Assembly: GCA_022478985.1 (NCBI GenBank)
Contig: JAKSZP010009499.1
Location: forward strand, 45,510-109,509
From: Massospora cicadina
Lineage: Eukaryota; Entomophthoromycota; Entomophthoromycetes; Entomophthorales; Entomophthoraceae
Direction: 5' to 3'
Length of the DNA stretch: 64,000 bases
Shown in pieces: positions 23,447-34,749 of the stretch; within the stretch, counting starts at the first letter, position 1, and each line of letters begins with the position of its first letter. Below the pieces are notes generated by a model. The model did not search any database, was not told the origin of the DNA, and saw only the letters and a program-made list of their open reading frames with translations. A program made the translations under genes and the position numbers.

Positions 23447-24837
23447 TTAATCACAAGTTAGGGGAATTGAAAGGTTCGCTTCATCTAATTTGACCTTGGC
23501 CAGGTCATCTAGATTCTCAGTGGATTGGATCTTTTCTACTAGTTGGCGAGCATATGGGAGAGCAACCTCCTTAATTACTTTGGGGTCAATCCCTTTTGCT
23601 CTGGCTCTGGTTACTACATTGACATCTAGGTTGACCACTTGATACAGATGGTCCAGTGCACTGTCTTCAACAAACAGATCGCTGATGTCGATGTCCATGT
23701 TCATAATATCAGGAGGAAAAGGTTTAACCATAGCTCTAGACTGTTTCACGTCTAGGCTGTGGACACTTTTCCTGACTCCTGTGCAGGCTTAACTTCCATG
23801 GCCTGCACTATATTTATTTTACTTGGGCTTCTTGTTGAGAACTGGGCATAAAATTGACCCTTCCCCCGCACTGGTGACAGTGCATATTGCTCTTGGCTTT
23901 CCGTTTGAACCCTTTGGATTATTTCCTGGAACCGTTTGATTAGGATGTCCCTTAGCGGGCTTGAAAAATTTGGTGGTATCCAAATTTCTGAATGGGCTGG
24001 GCTTGTAGCTTCAATTAGGGGCCTCAAATGTGGCGCCTAACATCTTCAAGTGATCCTCCATTTGTAAAATGGTTATTTTGGTGACAGCATGGAAGTCATT
24101 GTATAATGAAAATCAAGTTCAATCCAAAGAGCCACTTGTAATTCGATCCACACATCAAAATTAGTCAATACTTTTGGTTCAACAATATCTGTAATTCTTG
24201 ATAAAATTGGTTGGCGAAATTCGCTAAAGTTTCTTCCTATAAAAATTGGATCACCATGAATTTTTGCTTTCGTTTTGACATACAGAAGGGGCTTCTAAAC
24301 TCCTTCATTATTAAGGTTTTAGCCTCAAAATAGAACCAGCTGTCCCCCTCAAACAAGGCATAACCAAGTACTGGAAGTTAATATCCAAGCAGTTCATGAC
24401 TGTCAAAGCTTTTGTCTAGCAAACACCCGAACATAGTCATTTTAAATAAATAGAAGAATGCAAAGGCGTTGTCCTGATAAAGATAGGTATTTTAGGTGTA
24501 GATTTGAGCCCCTTTAAATTTTCTCTAGCTGCCACTATTAGCTCAGCAACCTGACTGACAATAGGAGTAGTCTCAGGGTCATTTCCAAAATGATACCAAT
24601 TGCAGTCAGAATATTTCTAGAAGATGCTGATTTCCCAACTGTAGTTCTTGGAGTCTTTTCTTCAGAGTCATTTGCCGCATAGTTTTCGCATTTGCAGTTC
24701 TGGTTCTTCAGTTTGTCAACTTTTTTCACTAGGCGTTCCATGTCCAAACTAGATAGGCGCAATTGAATGTGATCTGCTTTTCGTTCCATTTTCAGATATA
24801 AACCTTTTCTGATCAGCCCTCCTTCTTTCTTTTTCAT
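23447..24837 (-). pseudogene. G1 gag remnant
   Basis: Three minus-strand open blocks lie between the G1 PBS and the LINE-A' insertion: 24837-24538 (Lys-rich start MKKKEGGLIRKG), 24027-23752 and 23749-23447 (VTRARAKGIDPKVI). Position just inside the PBS and polar composition argue for Gag, the structural protein that packages element RNA. I see no zinc knuckle; it may have lain in the part displaced by LINE-A'. The family match is by position, not by motif. Confidence 0.5.
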
Positions 24838-25045
24838 AGACGTTATTTTTAAAAGTAGTTAATTACTGAAGTTTGAAACTTCTTACACTCCTTCCTCAAT
24901 CATAGTGGCTCTCTCCTCTAGGGCAGCGAATTCTCTATGATCAGCTGAATTTGAGGCGTTCTTGTTGATGGATACCAATTTCATCCATAGCTTTAAAATT
25001 TTCCTTAAAATGACATTGTAGATTTGCTTATCATACTCAACTATT

Positions 25046-25062
25046 CCCTGTAGTGAGCACCA
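25046..25062 (-). other. G1 primer-binding site
   Basis: On the minus strand the 5' LTR ends GTTCTAACA, then two bases, then TGGTGCTCACTACAGGG. A site starting TGG just inside the LTR is where a tRNA 3' end primes reverse transcription. The same 17 bases occur at the G2 PBS (40111-40127), and 12 of them at the G3 PBS. Confidence 0.8.
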
Positions 25063-25064
25063 AA

Positions 25065-26150
25065 TGTTAGAACTGGGTTCTTAGCATATTGTTTCATGAA
25101 GTTAATTGTACAGGTTTGTATATGCACAATCTGCGTTGCTTGATAGATATTATGAGTGATAATAGTAGGATGACTATTCTCCGTAGTTAAATAAATAAAC
25201 AGATGTGGTCCAACGCTAACCTTGGAATTATACATGAAATACTTTTTTGTTGACAATTAGGGACTTCTTCCTTATCCCAGATGAACTTAATCTGCTCTCA
25301 GATTCAGAGGTTTTCAGCCTTAGTTTCTGTCACGCTAATTAGTGAATATCTATGTCAAAGGTCTGCTTTTCTTCTAAGGATATCTGATCCTTACTCTTAT
25401 ATCTACACAAAAGTGTTTACAACTATTGTACTACAACAATAATTAAATGAAGACGAAAATAACTTATTAATGCTATTTGCAATAGTAATAATACCTAAAT
25501 TATTATAAAATGCCAGGGAATTTATAGAGGAAATTCAGCGCCCAACTCCTCAGTTGGCGCCACAGCATGAAATGGCAGCCGTTGCCAAAGAATTTCCCTA
25601 CTATGTCTCTATCATCAATAGTCTTCTCCATTGAGATAGGGATTACTCCATTGGAAATCTCAGAGAATTGAAAATGGAAAGAGCTATAAAAATGTGTCCC
25701 TAACATTCCAGCTCAATAATAGTGAACAAACCACATTTGGCTAGCGACCTGCTTAGGTAATAAGATTTGTTACCCACTTTAGCAGGTCGCAAACAAGCTA
25801 ATTGATTTGCTAGTTGCAGGCAGCATCACTCGCCTCACAACTGCTGGTTATATTTCCAATCAGTTGGTTATGAAACATGACCAATCCCATTCAGTAAAAC
25901 TAATAGTTACTCTACAATCAATCGTCATATTCCACAATTTTGTCAGCAACTCTGCCCAATTATGTTTAAGCATTTGCACGGATCAATCCCCAATGGATCT
26001 AAAATTGCAAATCACCCAAAATCATCAGACATTATTAACTTAAAAAATAATGGTCAACCAATATCTGATTCATTTTCTAGTAGGACTTATCACCTAGTGA
26101 ACCAGCAGATAACCAGGAAAGCTGAAAAAGGTGAAAAATCCTAACCAGGC
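25065..26150 (-). repeat. G1 5' LTR
   Basis: Partner of the LTR at 3339-5247, uninterrupted and about 1.09 kb. The left edge (TGTTAGAAC) is fixed by the adjacent PBS. The right edge is approximate (about 26147-26152), where homology to the partner fades after AAAAATCC. Confidence 0.8.
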
Positions 26151-26362
26151 ACCTACCCAGGGTGACGCCATCCATCCACAAACAATGGCTTTATTCAGAT
26201 GGAAAATACCAGCAACAATCACCTCAATAGTTTGGAAATTTACTTGACTCCAAATTTTGCTAAAGTTCTTATAACCAATGTTCCTGATTTTTTCAGGTTT
26301 TTTGAGATGACCATGGTAGGATGTGGAGACTTCTAAAAGGCTATTACTGTAATTAACTGTAT
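26151..26362. other. Short spacer between G1 and LINE-A copy A
   Basis: About 210 bp with no gene or repeat that I recognise. Its end (GGATAATAAAGTTT, 26363-26376) is the left TSD of LINE-A copy A. Confidence 0.4.
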
Positions 26363-26510
26363 GGATAATAAAGTTTAATTTAATTTATTGTGGGGAAGGC
26401 TGACCATGGGATGGACACTTCCGAATATGACTCAGACGAGACAAAACTTAGTACCAGGGGAGGCACCCCAGAGAAGCGATGCTATCTCTTGTTGCCAGCG
26501 GGAACGCCAC

Positions 26511-29500
26511 TTATGGGAAGGGTGAGGGAACGTGTGTAGGGGGCGTAGCCACTATTGAGCACGTGTGGAGGAAGGGGTCTGATTTGATGAACCAGACTGG
26601 GAACCAGGGAGGAGACCAGCTGCCGGCGACGTGGTGGGAGATATCCAAACATCCACGCTTGAAAGTGATCCACCAAATGAGACCGGAATCTGTAGACAGC
26701 TTCAGGGAGGGTGGGGATGGATCCGGCGACGGCATCCAAGACAATCGTGTGGATAGTTCACATGGCGATTGCAACCACCAGAGCACGAAGGGAGGGTGGG
26801 AGGGGAGGCCATTGATGAAGCAAACATATCTCTTGACAGACTGAAGGGATGTGTTTGATCCTGGCCTAGCAGACGTTGGACTTCGCGCCATATTACTTTA
26901 GAGGTGGGGCACTTCTCCAGGCGGTGAAACAGCGTTCCATACTGGCCACACACGACACAGGATGAGTGTAAAGCATTAGAGCGCTCAGCTCTATGATACA
27001 CCCGCCTCAGGCAGCGCCACACATGGGAGCAGACTTGAGGCTGCAACAGAGGATGGTATGCGTATTTCCAGATAGTCTTTTGGGTCTCAGTGGAATAAGG
27101 GATGTCCATCATGTCCAGGTAGTCCACCCTGGATAGGACTTGGGGTCGAATGGGGATCAAGCCATCATGGATGAGTAGCCCCTGTACCTCTTGTGTGAAC
27201 TGAGGAGAGGGCGGCCTCTTCGGGTTGTATGTCCACTAATACGAATTCTCCACTCTGCGCTTCGCATGGAGAGTAGGATTCGTTTGTAGTGGGTTTTGGT
27301 CCCGTGAGGACCTGTGGCTGATGTGTGTGATGCGAGGTATTTCATCAGGGAGTGGGGGTTTGATGGATTGTTGAGGCCCAAGGCTCGGGAGAACTTGGAG
27401 CGGGCCGCGCGGGACCAGTGTTGGGATGGGAGTGTAGGAGCAGTGACAGCCGCAATCCAGGTGCCTAGGATCTTGGCGGCATGGGCTTTGAAGTCAAGTA
27501 GGCCCATGCCACCATGATGATGAGGGCCAAACATGACCTCTGACCGTACTGGTGGAGGGCGGCCTGACCAAAGCCAACCTTGTAGCAAAGCATACAGGGA
27601 TTTGAAGAAGCTTGGGGAGAAGGGGATGGTGTGGGCTCCAAACCAGACTTTGGATAGGAGCATAGAGTTGGCAAGAACAACCCTGCCAGTGAGGGTAGTA
27701 GGGTGGGCTCTGAGAGAGGCGATTCGCTTCGTCACGTTGTCCAGTATATGGCACTCCATTACTTCTGACGCGTATCCTCCTGCCTCCAACCACACGCCCA
27801 GATGGCGTACCGGTCCTATGGTAGGTCGTGGCACAAAGGGGAGCACCAGTGGAGCGGTGTGTTTTGAGTTAGTAAGGCGTGGACTTGGGCGAGCAGATGG
27901 GCTGGGTTGGGAACTACTTGCTGGGGCCCAGCAGTTCTGAAACCGACCAAGGAGGATGATTTTGGTTTTGGAGGCGTTCAGTGCCGCGTTGCTTACCCGG
28001 GAATATTCCTGGATGAGGGCTTCAAGCGCGCGTGCATCTTTGTTATTAGACACCCCCACCACGCAATCATCTGCAAATGCCATCATCTTGACTGGGGTTT
28101 GGCTTGGCACATGGACCCCAGTGAGTTGGGCATTCACATTTCGCAGTAGTGGGTCAAGGCTGAAGTTGTATAAGAGTGGGCTGAGGGGGTCCCCTTGTCG
28201 CAGGCCCCTTTGAGGATGGACTACTTCTGTTAGGAAACCTGGGCCGCGCACTGCCATTGTTGCAGATTCTGTGAGCAGCATCACCCAGTTAATGAAGCGG
28301 GGAGGTAGGCGGAATTGTCGGAGGCAGGCCCTAAGGTATTCCCAGTTTACTCTATCATAGGCCTTTTGTTGATCCAAGAATACAAGTGCCCCAGAGGCTG
28401 TAGACTGACACACATTAGCCACAGAGTGCACGGTATTACAAATCGACCTTCTGGGGATGAAACCAAATTGTTCTGGGGAGATGGTGGCAGATGCTACAGT
28501 CCCTAAACGGTTAGCCAGGATTTTGGTTAAAATTTTGGTGTCTGTGTTTGTTAGAGAAATGGGGCGCCAGTTGGCTAAGTCTAGCCTATCCCCTTTCTTG
28601 AAGAGTGTGACCGTAAAGGCCTCATGTCCTCCTGGTAGGAGGCGCATTTCCAACAGGCTTTGGTTGAGTGAGGCTAGCAGCAATGGGGATATATATTTAA
28701 AAATTTTTTGTAGAACTCATATGGAATGCCATCTGGGCCTGGGCATTTTTGGTTTGGCGCACCGCGAATGGTAGTCCATAATTTGTTTGGAGTAATTAAA
28801 TTCATTATTTTTGGGTATTGTAAAATGGTGCAGATATGAGCTCGGTCAAGTGATTCTGCCATTTCAGCTGGCTGAATTGGTTCATCTTGGTATAACTCAG
28901 AGTAATATCTTTGCATTTCTATTGCCACTTCTGCCAGTGTGTCCACAATAGAATTATCTGATCTTCGCACCTGTGTGCAGGCCACGCTCTGGCATGGTGC
29001 AAAATTTTTTTTGAAGAAGTATGCGGTGCACTTGTCGCCTTTAGTGATGCGTGTGGCCCTGTATTGGACTCAAACCCAATGTTTGTGTTGCCTTTCAAGT
29101 GCGGTGAGGTGGGTGGCTGCCTCCACCCACTTCTGGCCCCATGCAGGGCTATATCCTGAGGCTGGAATGTTGGACCCCAAGTGGGCCAATTCTGCCAGCG
29201 CACACAATATAACCGCCGATGTGGCTCATGAGCATCTGGATGAGAGATGGCAATAGTGGCGGATGGTGTCTTCTTTGAAAGTTGCCCATGTGGAAATGGG
29301 GTCCGCGCAAAACAGTGCAACAAATAATTTTGCCAAAGTTGCCTCTTCCACCCACATGGAAAATCCTGGGCGACGCGAGCTCTGGGGGGCGGATTTTGCA
29401 CCAATGTGGGGCCTTTGCAACTGTGACAGGTAAGTGGTATGTTATCGAGACCAGTCAGTGGTTGGAGAATTCCATTTTTGTTGTTTTGAAGTGGGAGATG

Positions 29501-30137
29501 TGGGGTTGGAATTTCTCTGGCACTAGAATAAGGTCAATGCGGGTCATGGACCTTAATTGGCTGTTGTGGATGTGGGGATGCGTCATGTTTTTGAGCAGTG
29601 GGGCATGTCACAGCAGCGCATCCATTAACCCAAGGGTGGCTTTTAGAACGCGTAGTTCTACGTGACCCTGTGGGGCATGGGGTGAGGGTGGCCACCGGTC
29701 CATTGGTGAGGTTAGCCAACAGTTCATGTCGCCAATTAGGAAAGAATCGGGGGGTAGTGGGAGGGATTTGACTGACAAGAAAAATTCCTGACACTCTTGT
29801 GCACCGTTTGGGGCATAAATGTTGACGATTGTGTGTGCAACATCGGCCCATGAGAAGGTGAAAATGAGCACTCAGCCATTTAGGAATGTTTCTGAAGATG
29901 TAAATTTGAAAAAATTGTTTTCTGAATTAGCACCCCACAGTGCTTCGACCAAAAGGATAGGGATGGTATGAGCATTGTTTTCCAAGCTTCCTCGGAACCT
30001 TGTGGACAGTGGGACTCCTGGATGGCCAGGATATCCACGGGTAAATTGTTTTGTAAAAAAACTCAGTTTCCTAGCCTGGGACGGGGAGGCCTTGAGTCCA
30101 GCGATATTCAGCATCCCTAGGTGAAGGTTTCCCCCAT
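26511..30137 (-). pseudogene. LINE-A copy A ORF2: endonuclease, RT, zinc ribbon
   Basis: The start ATG is at 30137. Endonuclease: GMLNIAGLKASPSQARKL, later NIYAPNGAQE and LIGDMNCWL, then TRIDLILVPE. The final motif, expected S-D-H-R, is SNH followed by TGA (29466-29455). In-frame TGAs also occur at 29874-29872 and 29610-29608. RT: KCPGPDGIPYEFYKKF, then a long open frame (28683-27157) with NWRPISLTNTDTKI, QFGFIPRRSI, FLDQQKAYDRV, GLRQGDPLSPLLYN and an intact AFADD box. The zinc ribbon (26980-26920) is CVVCGQYGTLFHRLEKC. A frameshift near 28680 lies in an A/T homopolymer; another precedes 27160. The RT half looks usable, but the endonuclease half is dead. Confidence 0.9.
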
Positions 30138-30202
30138 CACACCTTAGGTGCGAGGGGGTGGGCCCCTGGGCCCACCAGCCTCTTCCAGGTCCCCACGGGC
30201 TT

Positions 30203-31562
30203 TCACAGCAACGCGCGGGTATTAGCAGCAATGCTATCGGGGTTTTTGTTAATTTTTGCAGAAAGAGTCGCGTTGGCTTTGGCCTTCACTTTTTGTTTTC
30301 CCGACGTCAGACGAATTTTTTGTAGTGCGGATAAGTTCAGTGCACCATTGAGTGGGGCAAAAAAAATTTTTTTGGTTGGGATAGGTCCCAAGTCAGTTTT
30401 GACTGGGGCTTGGGTGCAGCGATTGGGTGAGATCAAATCTCCCATTGGATCCTCGGATTGAGTGGCCCATTCAGCATGGGCCTCCCAATCTGATTGGGTA
30501 ATGGATTCCCAAGTTGCTTCCGCCGCGAAGGTCTCCATGTCCTCCTGGCGTTGTGAGTGTGGGATGGTGGTGGTGGCCTTGGCCGCTTCCTTGGCCGCGG
30601 TCCTATGGGCCTGCTCAGCCTTCTTCCGCTCCTGCGGGGAGATGGGCTTTACCAATAGGTAGCAGCCTTGTGCTCCCCATGGGAAAGCCTCCTTGGTGCT
30701 TGCGGTTGGTTCGTAAGGCGCCTCTCCGCTGGCCATGGCTGCTGAGGGGTGCTCTTGGAATGTGATGCCCTCTTTGATGGGGCATGCATGTACCTTATGG
30801 CCAAATGCGTCACAGTGGGTGCAAATGGGGGGCGCGCTGTCCACAGTCACCCAGAACGGGTGGGTGGTATGCCCTGCAATATCAATAAAAGTGGAGTGCG
30901 GGATCTGGGTTAGGTCCTTCACAATCTCCTCAGTTGGGGTCAGAACTGCGATGGCTTTGCCGGTGCACAGGTGTGGCATCAGTGTGAAATTGTTGCATTT
31001 CGAAAGATTGTATTTCACCATATATGGTGAGACCATCTTTCAGGTGTTGCTCCAAAATGTCACGTTTTACTGTAGTAGGCAAAAAGTCAAACGTGAGGAA
31101 AATTTGGTTTGATTTTGTCCATCTGGTGCATTTAGTTTTGATGACCCATTGCCCTTCGGGGAGGTCAACCATTATGCGCACTGCTGCAGCCTCGTCTGCT
31201 GCTATTTTGCTTTTGAAACCTAGGTCCAGCCAACCGCGTGACATGGAGTGAGGTGCAACGTACACCGCGGTCAGGAAAATTTTGTGTACATCTTCACAAA
31301 ATTCTTCCCATAGGGCCGTTTTTTGAATGTCCAGATACACATGGACTCTGAATTCCACCAACAAAAGTGGCTGGGAATGTGGCGCGTTGATGTACTGGTT
31401 GCATCGTGCTTGCCACGCGAGTATCTCTGGGGAAATTGTGACCGCCAGTTTTTTTAGATTTTTTTCTATTCCGCCGGATTCTCCAAGGCGTTTTTGAACG
31501 TTAGAGGTCGCGGGCCTTCCGCCTGCTCCTCTTGCCTTGCTTGCCCAACTTCTCCCAGACAT
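30203..31562 (-). pseudogene. LINE-A copy A ORF1: RRM-like, zinc-knuckle Gag protein
   Basis: The start ATG at 31562 gives MSGRSWASKARGAGG. An RRM-like core is suggested by NQIFLTFDFLPTT, a helix, then GKAIAVLTP, the usual RNP2/RNP1 spacing (inference). The zinc knuckle near 30820 is intact: CTHCDAFGHKVHAC. A Lys-rich tail follows (KQKVKAKANATLSAKI). One extra base near 30985 (against copy B) shifts the frame between the RRM-like part (31562-30930) and the knuckle part (31036-30203). A two-base difference near 30215 ends ORF1 earlier than in copy B. The role is RNA binding and particle formation with ORF2p. Confidence 0.85.
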
Positions 31563-31671
31563 GGGCGCAGACTAATCCCTCTATGAGATTATCAAACTAG
31601 ATTTAAGCTTGAATTGAATGGGTTGCAAAAGTGTTTGCAACGAGAAAGAAAAGTTTTGGATACATAAAGTT

Positions 31672-32340
31672 AAAAATCTATTCTACCAAGTCTAGCCCCT
31701 AGTATATTGATTTATATGGAGGCAAAGAATGCCATTATGGGTAAATTTGGCAGCCCTGAACGCATTTGCAAATGAAATAAGATTTTTATAAATCTTTTTT
31801 TAAAAAGGATGAAACCAATGACACCTTTGTCAATAGGTTTTACAAGAAATCAGGAACTCATTGGTTAGGAGTGGTGAAAAAAACTCGATGCACATATTGC
31901 AATGAAATCAGCCCTTTGGCCCTATAGAGGTCTACATTGCCTATGATCTCAAACTTGGATTTAAACGCAGAAATTACATAGAATCACAACTAAATTTTTA
32001 TGCTATTTATTTATCATTTGCTAATATATAGTGTCTTTCATAATTGTATGTTTTTTACATTGTTGTCTTTTTTCTTTGGTGATGAAAGCCATCATTCTTT
32101 AGTGCTGTCATTGATTCTTGGTGATAGATGCCAACCAATTTTTTGGACAACTCTTGGAAAAAACTTGGTTGTACAAATGACCTCTCTTCCATTTTGTAAA
32201 TGTTGTTTGGACCAACTGATGGGTGCCGCGACCCTGGCTTGTTGGCCACTGGGGAGCTTGCATGGAAAGACATGTTGGAAGAAGGTAAATTGGTTAATCA
32301 GGAGGAAGTGTTAGGTTTTTAAATATTATGTTTCTTACTA
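31672..32340 (+). pseudogene. Unclassified plus-strand coding scraps after LINE-A copy A
   Basis: At about 31870-31930 one frame reads HWLGVVKKTRCTYCNEISPLAL, with a Cys-X2-Cys pair that could start a BED-type zinc finger; the His half is not visible. At 32205-32313 another frame reads GPTDGCRDPGLLATGELAWK and then DMLEEGKLVNQEEVLGF before a stop. Both look protein-like and lie on one strand, but I cannot assign a family. A cut-and-paste transposase remnant is one possibility. Confidence 0.3.
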
Positions 32341-33592
32341 TATGTTCTAAAATAGCACTTAATTAATTTTTGTATGAATGCTGATTTTATAAACTAGTTT
32401 TTTTTGAGTTTTAAAAGCCCCAAAAATACTCCTAGTCCAGGAAACATTTTGGGATGAAGACCTGGGGTACTGCCCCCATCGCACTAGGTCTGCATAAATC
32501 TAAGCACCTAAAATGGGGTCCTGAACGCAATTTAGGTGTAGCTTGCACTATCCCTGAAACTGACATATGACGCCCTGTTTAAGTACTAGGCAGATTGTCT
32601 GCACCAGCTGGGACAGGTGTATGCCTCTCATCTTCCTTTTGGGAGACAAGACCCAATGACCCCCAGATCTAAGGCCCTGAGGGAGGAGAATCCAAAGCCT
32701 CCCCTTTGTCACTTGCTTTTTTAGCGGAGTTTTGCTCTCTGGCCCCTTTTTTTCAGTAATTTTTGAAGTCCTTTTGGATCATGAACAACTTTCTTGCATG
32801 ATTACTTTAGCCACCAACCGTCTCATGCAAACTGAACTGGAAGCTATCTGAGCTTCATGCCAGCTCAGCGAACTGCAGTTTTTTGTAAGCAGATGCACTG
32901 AAGTGCAGCCAACCAGGATTACCTCTCCCTTGACCTAAGTCCACACCTGCTCAACCCCAGTTCATAGGGTAGCCATTTGACAGGAACCATGCCCAACTCA
33001 TACTCTCCTTTTCCTGCCCATATTCCACCTCAGGGTGTGGTAGGCACCCGTAAGGACAGGTTGGCACAGTCATCTATACCATCCCACACCCCTTTCAGGC
33101 CACTACAAGACCCAAGCAGTGCGTCTTTATAGGTTATGGTGTTTGCTAATCCCTAATGTTTCCATGAGCTTTCTTAATTGCGCCATGAGGAGGCACCATC
33201 TAACATATAGCTCCCTTATTACTTAGTTTTGATGCTTTTAGGCTTTCAAGTGGAAAGCTAAAACTAGAAAATATGTTTAAATCAAAGGATTAATAATGAC
33301 TTTTTCTTTGACCAGACTTCCAACAGTTATAAAATTTTTTTTGACAACAACTTCAGAATAACAAGCTTGTGAATGCAATTTTGGGTGCAATTAATGCAGC
33401 TTTTAATTGTGATGATGGAAGTAAAATTAATTGGCATATTGATAATGCATGCCGATGCATAAAATTAAGGTATTTTCTGGAAAGAGCCAATTATTTTTAA
33501 TAGGTGTGCCTTTATATCCATGAGTCAACTATAGGTATGGGGATCATATTCTGTATAGTCACTTATTGTCATTGCTAGTTTTTTAATAATTG
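32341..33592 (+). other. Unassigned stretch with one open segment
   Basis: 32400-33250 is more GC-rich than its surroundings and non-repetitive within the window; its nature is unknown. At 33365-33500 a 45-codon open plus-strand segment reads NKLVNAILGAINAAFNCDDG and then SKINWHIDNACRCIKLRYF, which may belong with the scraps upstream (31.8-32.3 kb). No family is recognised. Confidence 0.3.
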
Positions 33593-33611
33593 TTTTAATT
33601 TCTTAAGTTTT

Positions 33612-33887
33612 TTTATCCAAGGTGGGCCAACCTGGGGATGATACCGCACTGATTAGGGAAGTGAAGAAAATGGGAAAGGAGGATAAAACCCAGAAAACCT
33701 CCATGCACAGCGTATGATAAGCCAGGAACTCCATGGACCGCCTTTGCTATTCGCTATCTCAGTTCAGAGCATTAGTGCACAAAACCAACACAGTCAAAAT
33801 CGTCCCCTACCCAATGTCCATTACCAGGATCAAACTTGGGGAGGAGTGGTAGAGGATCCATACTCTACCACTAGGGTATCCTCCCCC
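33612..33887 (-). mobile_element. tRNA-derived SINE with perfect TSD
   Basis: The insert is 276 bp and is flanked by identical 19-bp repeats TTTTAATTTCTTAAGTTTT (33593-33611 and 33888-33906). Read on the minus strand, the head resembles a tRNA gene: an A-box-like TACCCTAGTGGTAGAG, then a B-box-like AAGTTTGATCC about 40 bases on, which would form an internal RNA polymerase III promoter. The body (about 200 bp) is unrelated to tRNA, and the far end is an A run on the minus strand (plus-strand T run at 33608-33614). SINEs are non-coding and borrow LINE machinery. The perfect TSD suggests recent insertion. No other copy was found in the window. Confidence 0.75.
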
Positions 33888-33906
33888 TTTTAATTTCTTA
33901 AGTTTT

Positions 33907-34740
33907 AACTGAACTTTTTTGGCTCAAATAGCGCATTTTGTTATATATAGAAAATATTACTATATCTAAAGAACCTCCTGTGAACCTTTGTAGTTGTCAA
34001 ATTTCAAAACATGGGTAACAAAAAAATCTGGTTGTCTCTTTATGAGGAAATGACTATATGATTATAAAATGAATAGTAAAACTTGGTTAACTAAGCTACT
34101 ATAAACATTATTACGTTAAACCTATTATAAGGAGGGAATTCCACAATAATTTAAAAAGAGATGTAATTATAAACCTTTCCGCCTGTTGCTGTGGGTGTAT
34201 CAGACCATTCCTCCCCAGCCTTTATAATTTATCACAGGCAAAAGCAACATAATTCGCTATCAGATGTTACAAATTTAGAGATACCAGGCCAATTAAATTA
34301 ACTTTTTCACTGTATTGCCACAGTATTTGATTATTGGATGGCCCATCGCTGGTTGGTCATGGTGTTCACTAATGACTTATTTGCAAACCAGTGGATGTAA
34401 CTAAATTATGGTTTTTAACATAATTATCTCATCTTTAAGGGTAAAGTGGGTATTTTTGTGAGTTGAGTTACCATTTAATAAGAAACTATAGTCCTCATAA
34501 GAACGCTGTTTGAGCAGTCAAAACACGTGAGACTAACGGTAAATCTGGACCATAGTCCACAACGTTGACTGCAAGAGGGGCAAGAACTAGGATATGAGAG
34601 GTTTGGATGACCATGGTCAGTTATTGAAACTTCTCATTGGTAGGACTTAAGAAGAGTTTGAGACTCACCATATGGGAAAGTAAATCCAGCGCTCTCTTGA
34701 AAAATTAATTTTTAAAGTTGAAACTGCAAAGATTTTAATA
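33907..34740. other. AT-rich stretch, no recognisable feature
   Basis: No protein family, LTR partner or RNA gene is seen. It may contain the decayed integrase end of G4, but no motif is convincing. Confidence 0.35.
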
Positions 34741-34749
34741 TGTATAGGC

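Larger units (their letters stand above)
3339..26150 (-). mobile_element. G1: old Ty3/gypsy element holding nested insertions
   Basis: Direct LTR copies flank the element (3339-5247 and 25065 to about 26150). Read on the minus strand the order is 5' LTR, PBS, gag (24837-23447), protease (about 10.7 kb), RT, RNase H, integrase (to about 7.3 kb), polypurine tract, 3' LTR, which is canonical for Ty3/gypsy. Its protease shares the APINIF.TKLVKKL block with G3, so G1 and G3 are related. After subtracting the LINE-A'/LINE-B stack and the solo LTR, about 10.6 kb remain, more than G3 minus its LINE (about 7.9 kb). A further insertion is therefore likely, probably within 5263-6890. No clear TSD was found. 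The two LTRs are strongly diverged, so G1 is old. Confidence 0.8.
26377..31657 (-). mobile_element. LINE-A copy A, full length
   Basis: The element is 5281 bp, with a 3' end at 26377 and a 5' end at about 31657. Flanks GGATAATAAAGTTT (26363-26376) and GGATACATAAAGTT (31658-31671) form a TSD differing by one inserted base and the last position. The 3' end is not poly(A) but a short AATAAATTAAATT tail. It aligns end to end with copy B (55386-60654) and the decayed LINE-A'. Layout is 5' UTR, ORF1, overlapping ORF2, and a 134-bp 3' UTR. The 3' half is much closer to copy B than the 5' half is. Confidence 0.92.

Noticed and set aside
3334..26155. GTGCC / GGCAC as a target-site duplication of G1
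   Set aside because: The right flank is an inverted, not direct, match, and the right LTR edge is uncertain; TSDs must be direct repeats.
29455..29610. TGA read as Trp (alternative genetic code) in LINE-A ORF2
   Set aside because: The affected position is Arg in LINE-B (SDHR) and in LINE-A' (AGG), so CGA to TGA decay explains it; other elements use TGA and TAG as ordinary lesions, and ORF1 of LINE-B ends in TGA.
31870..33500. hAT-type transposase call for the plus-strand scraps
   Set aside because: Only a Cys pair and short protein-like pieces are visible; there is no catalytic motif, terminal inverted repeat or 8-bp TSD.
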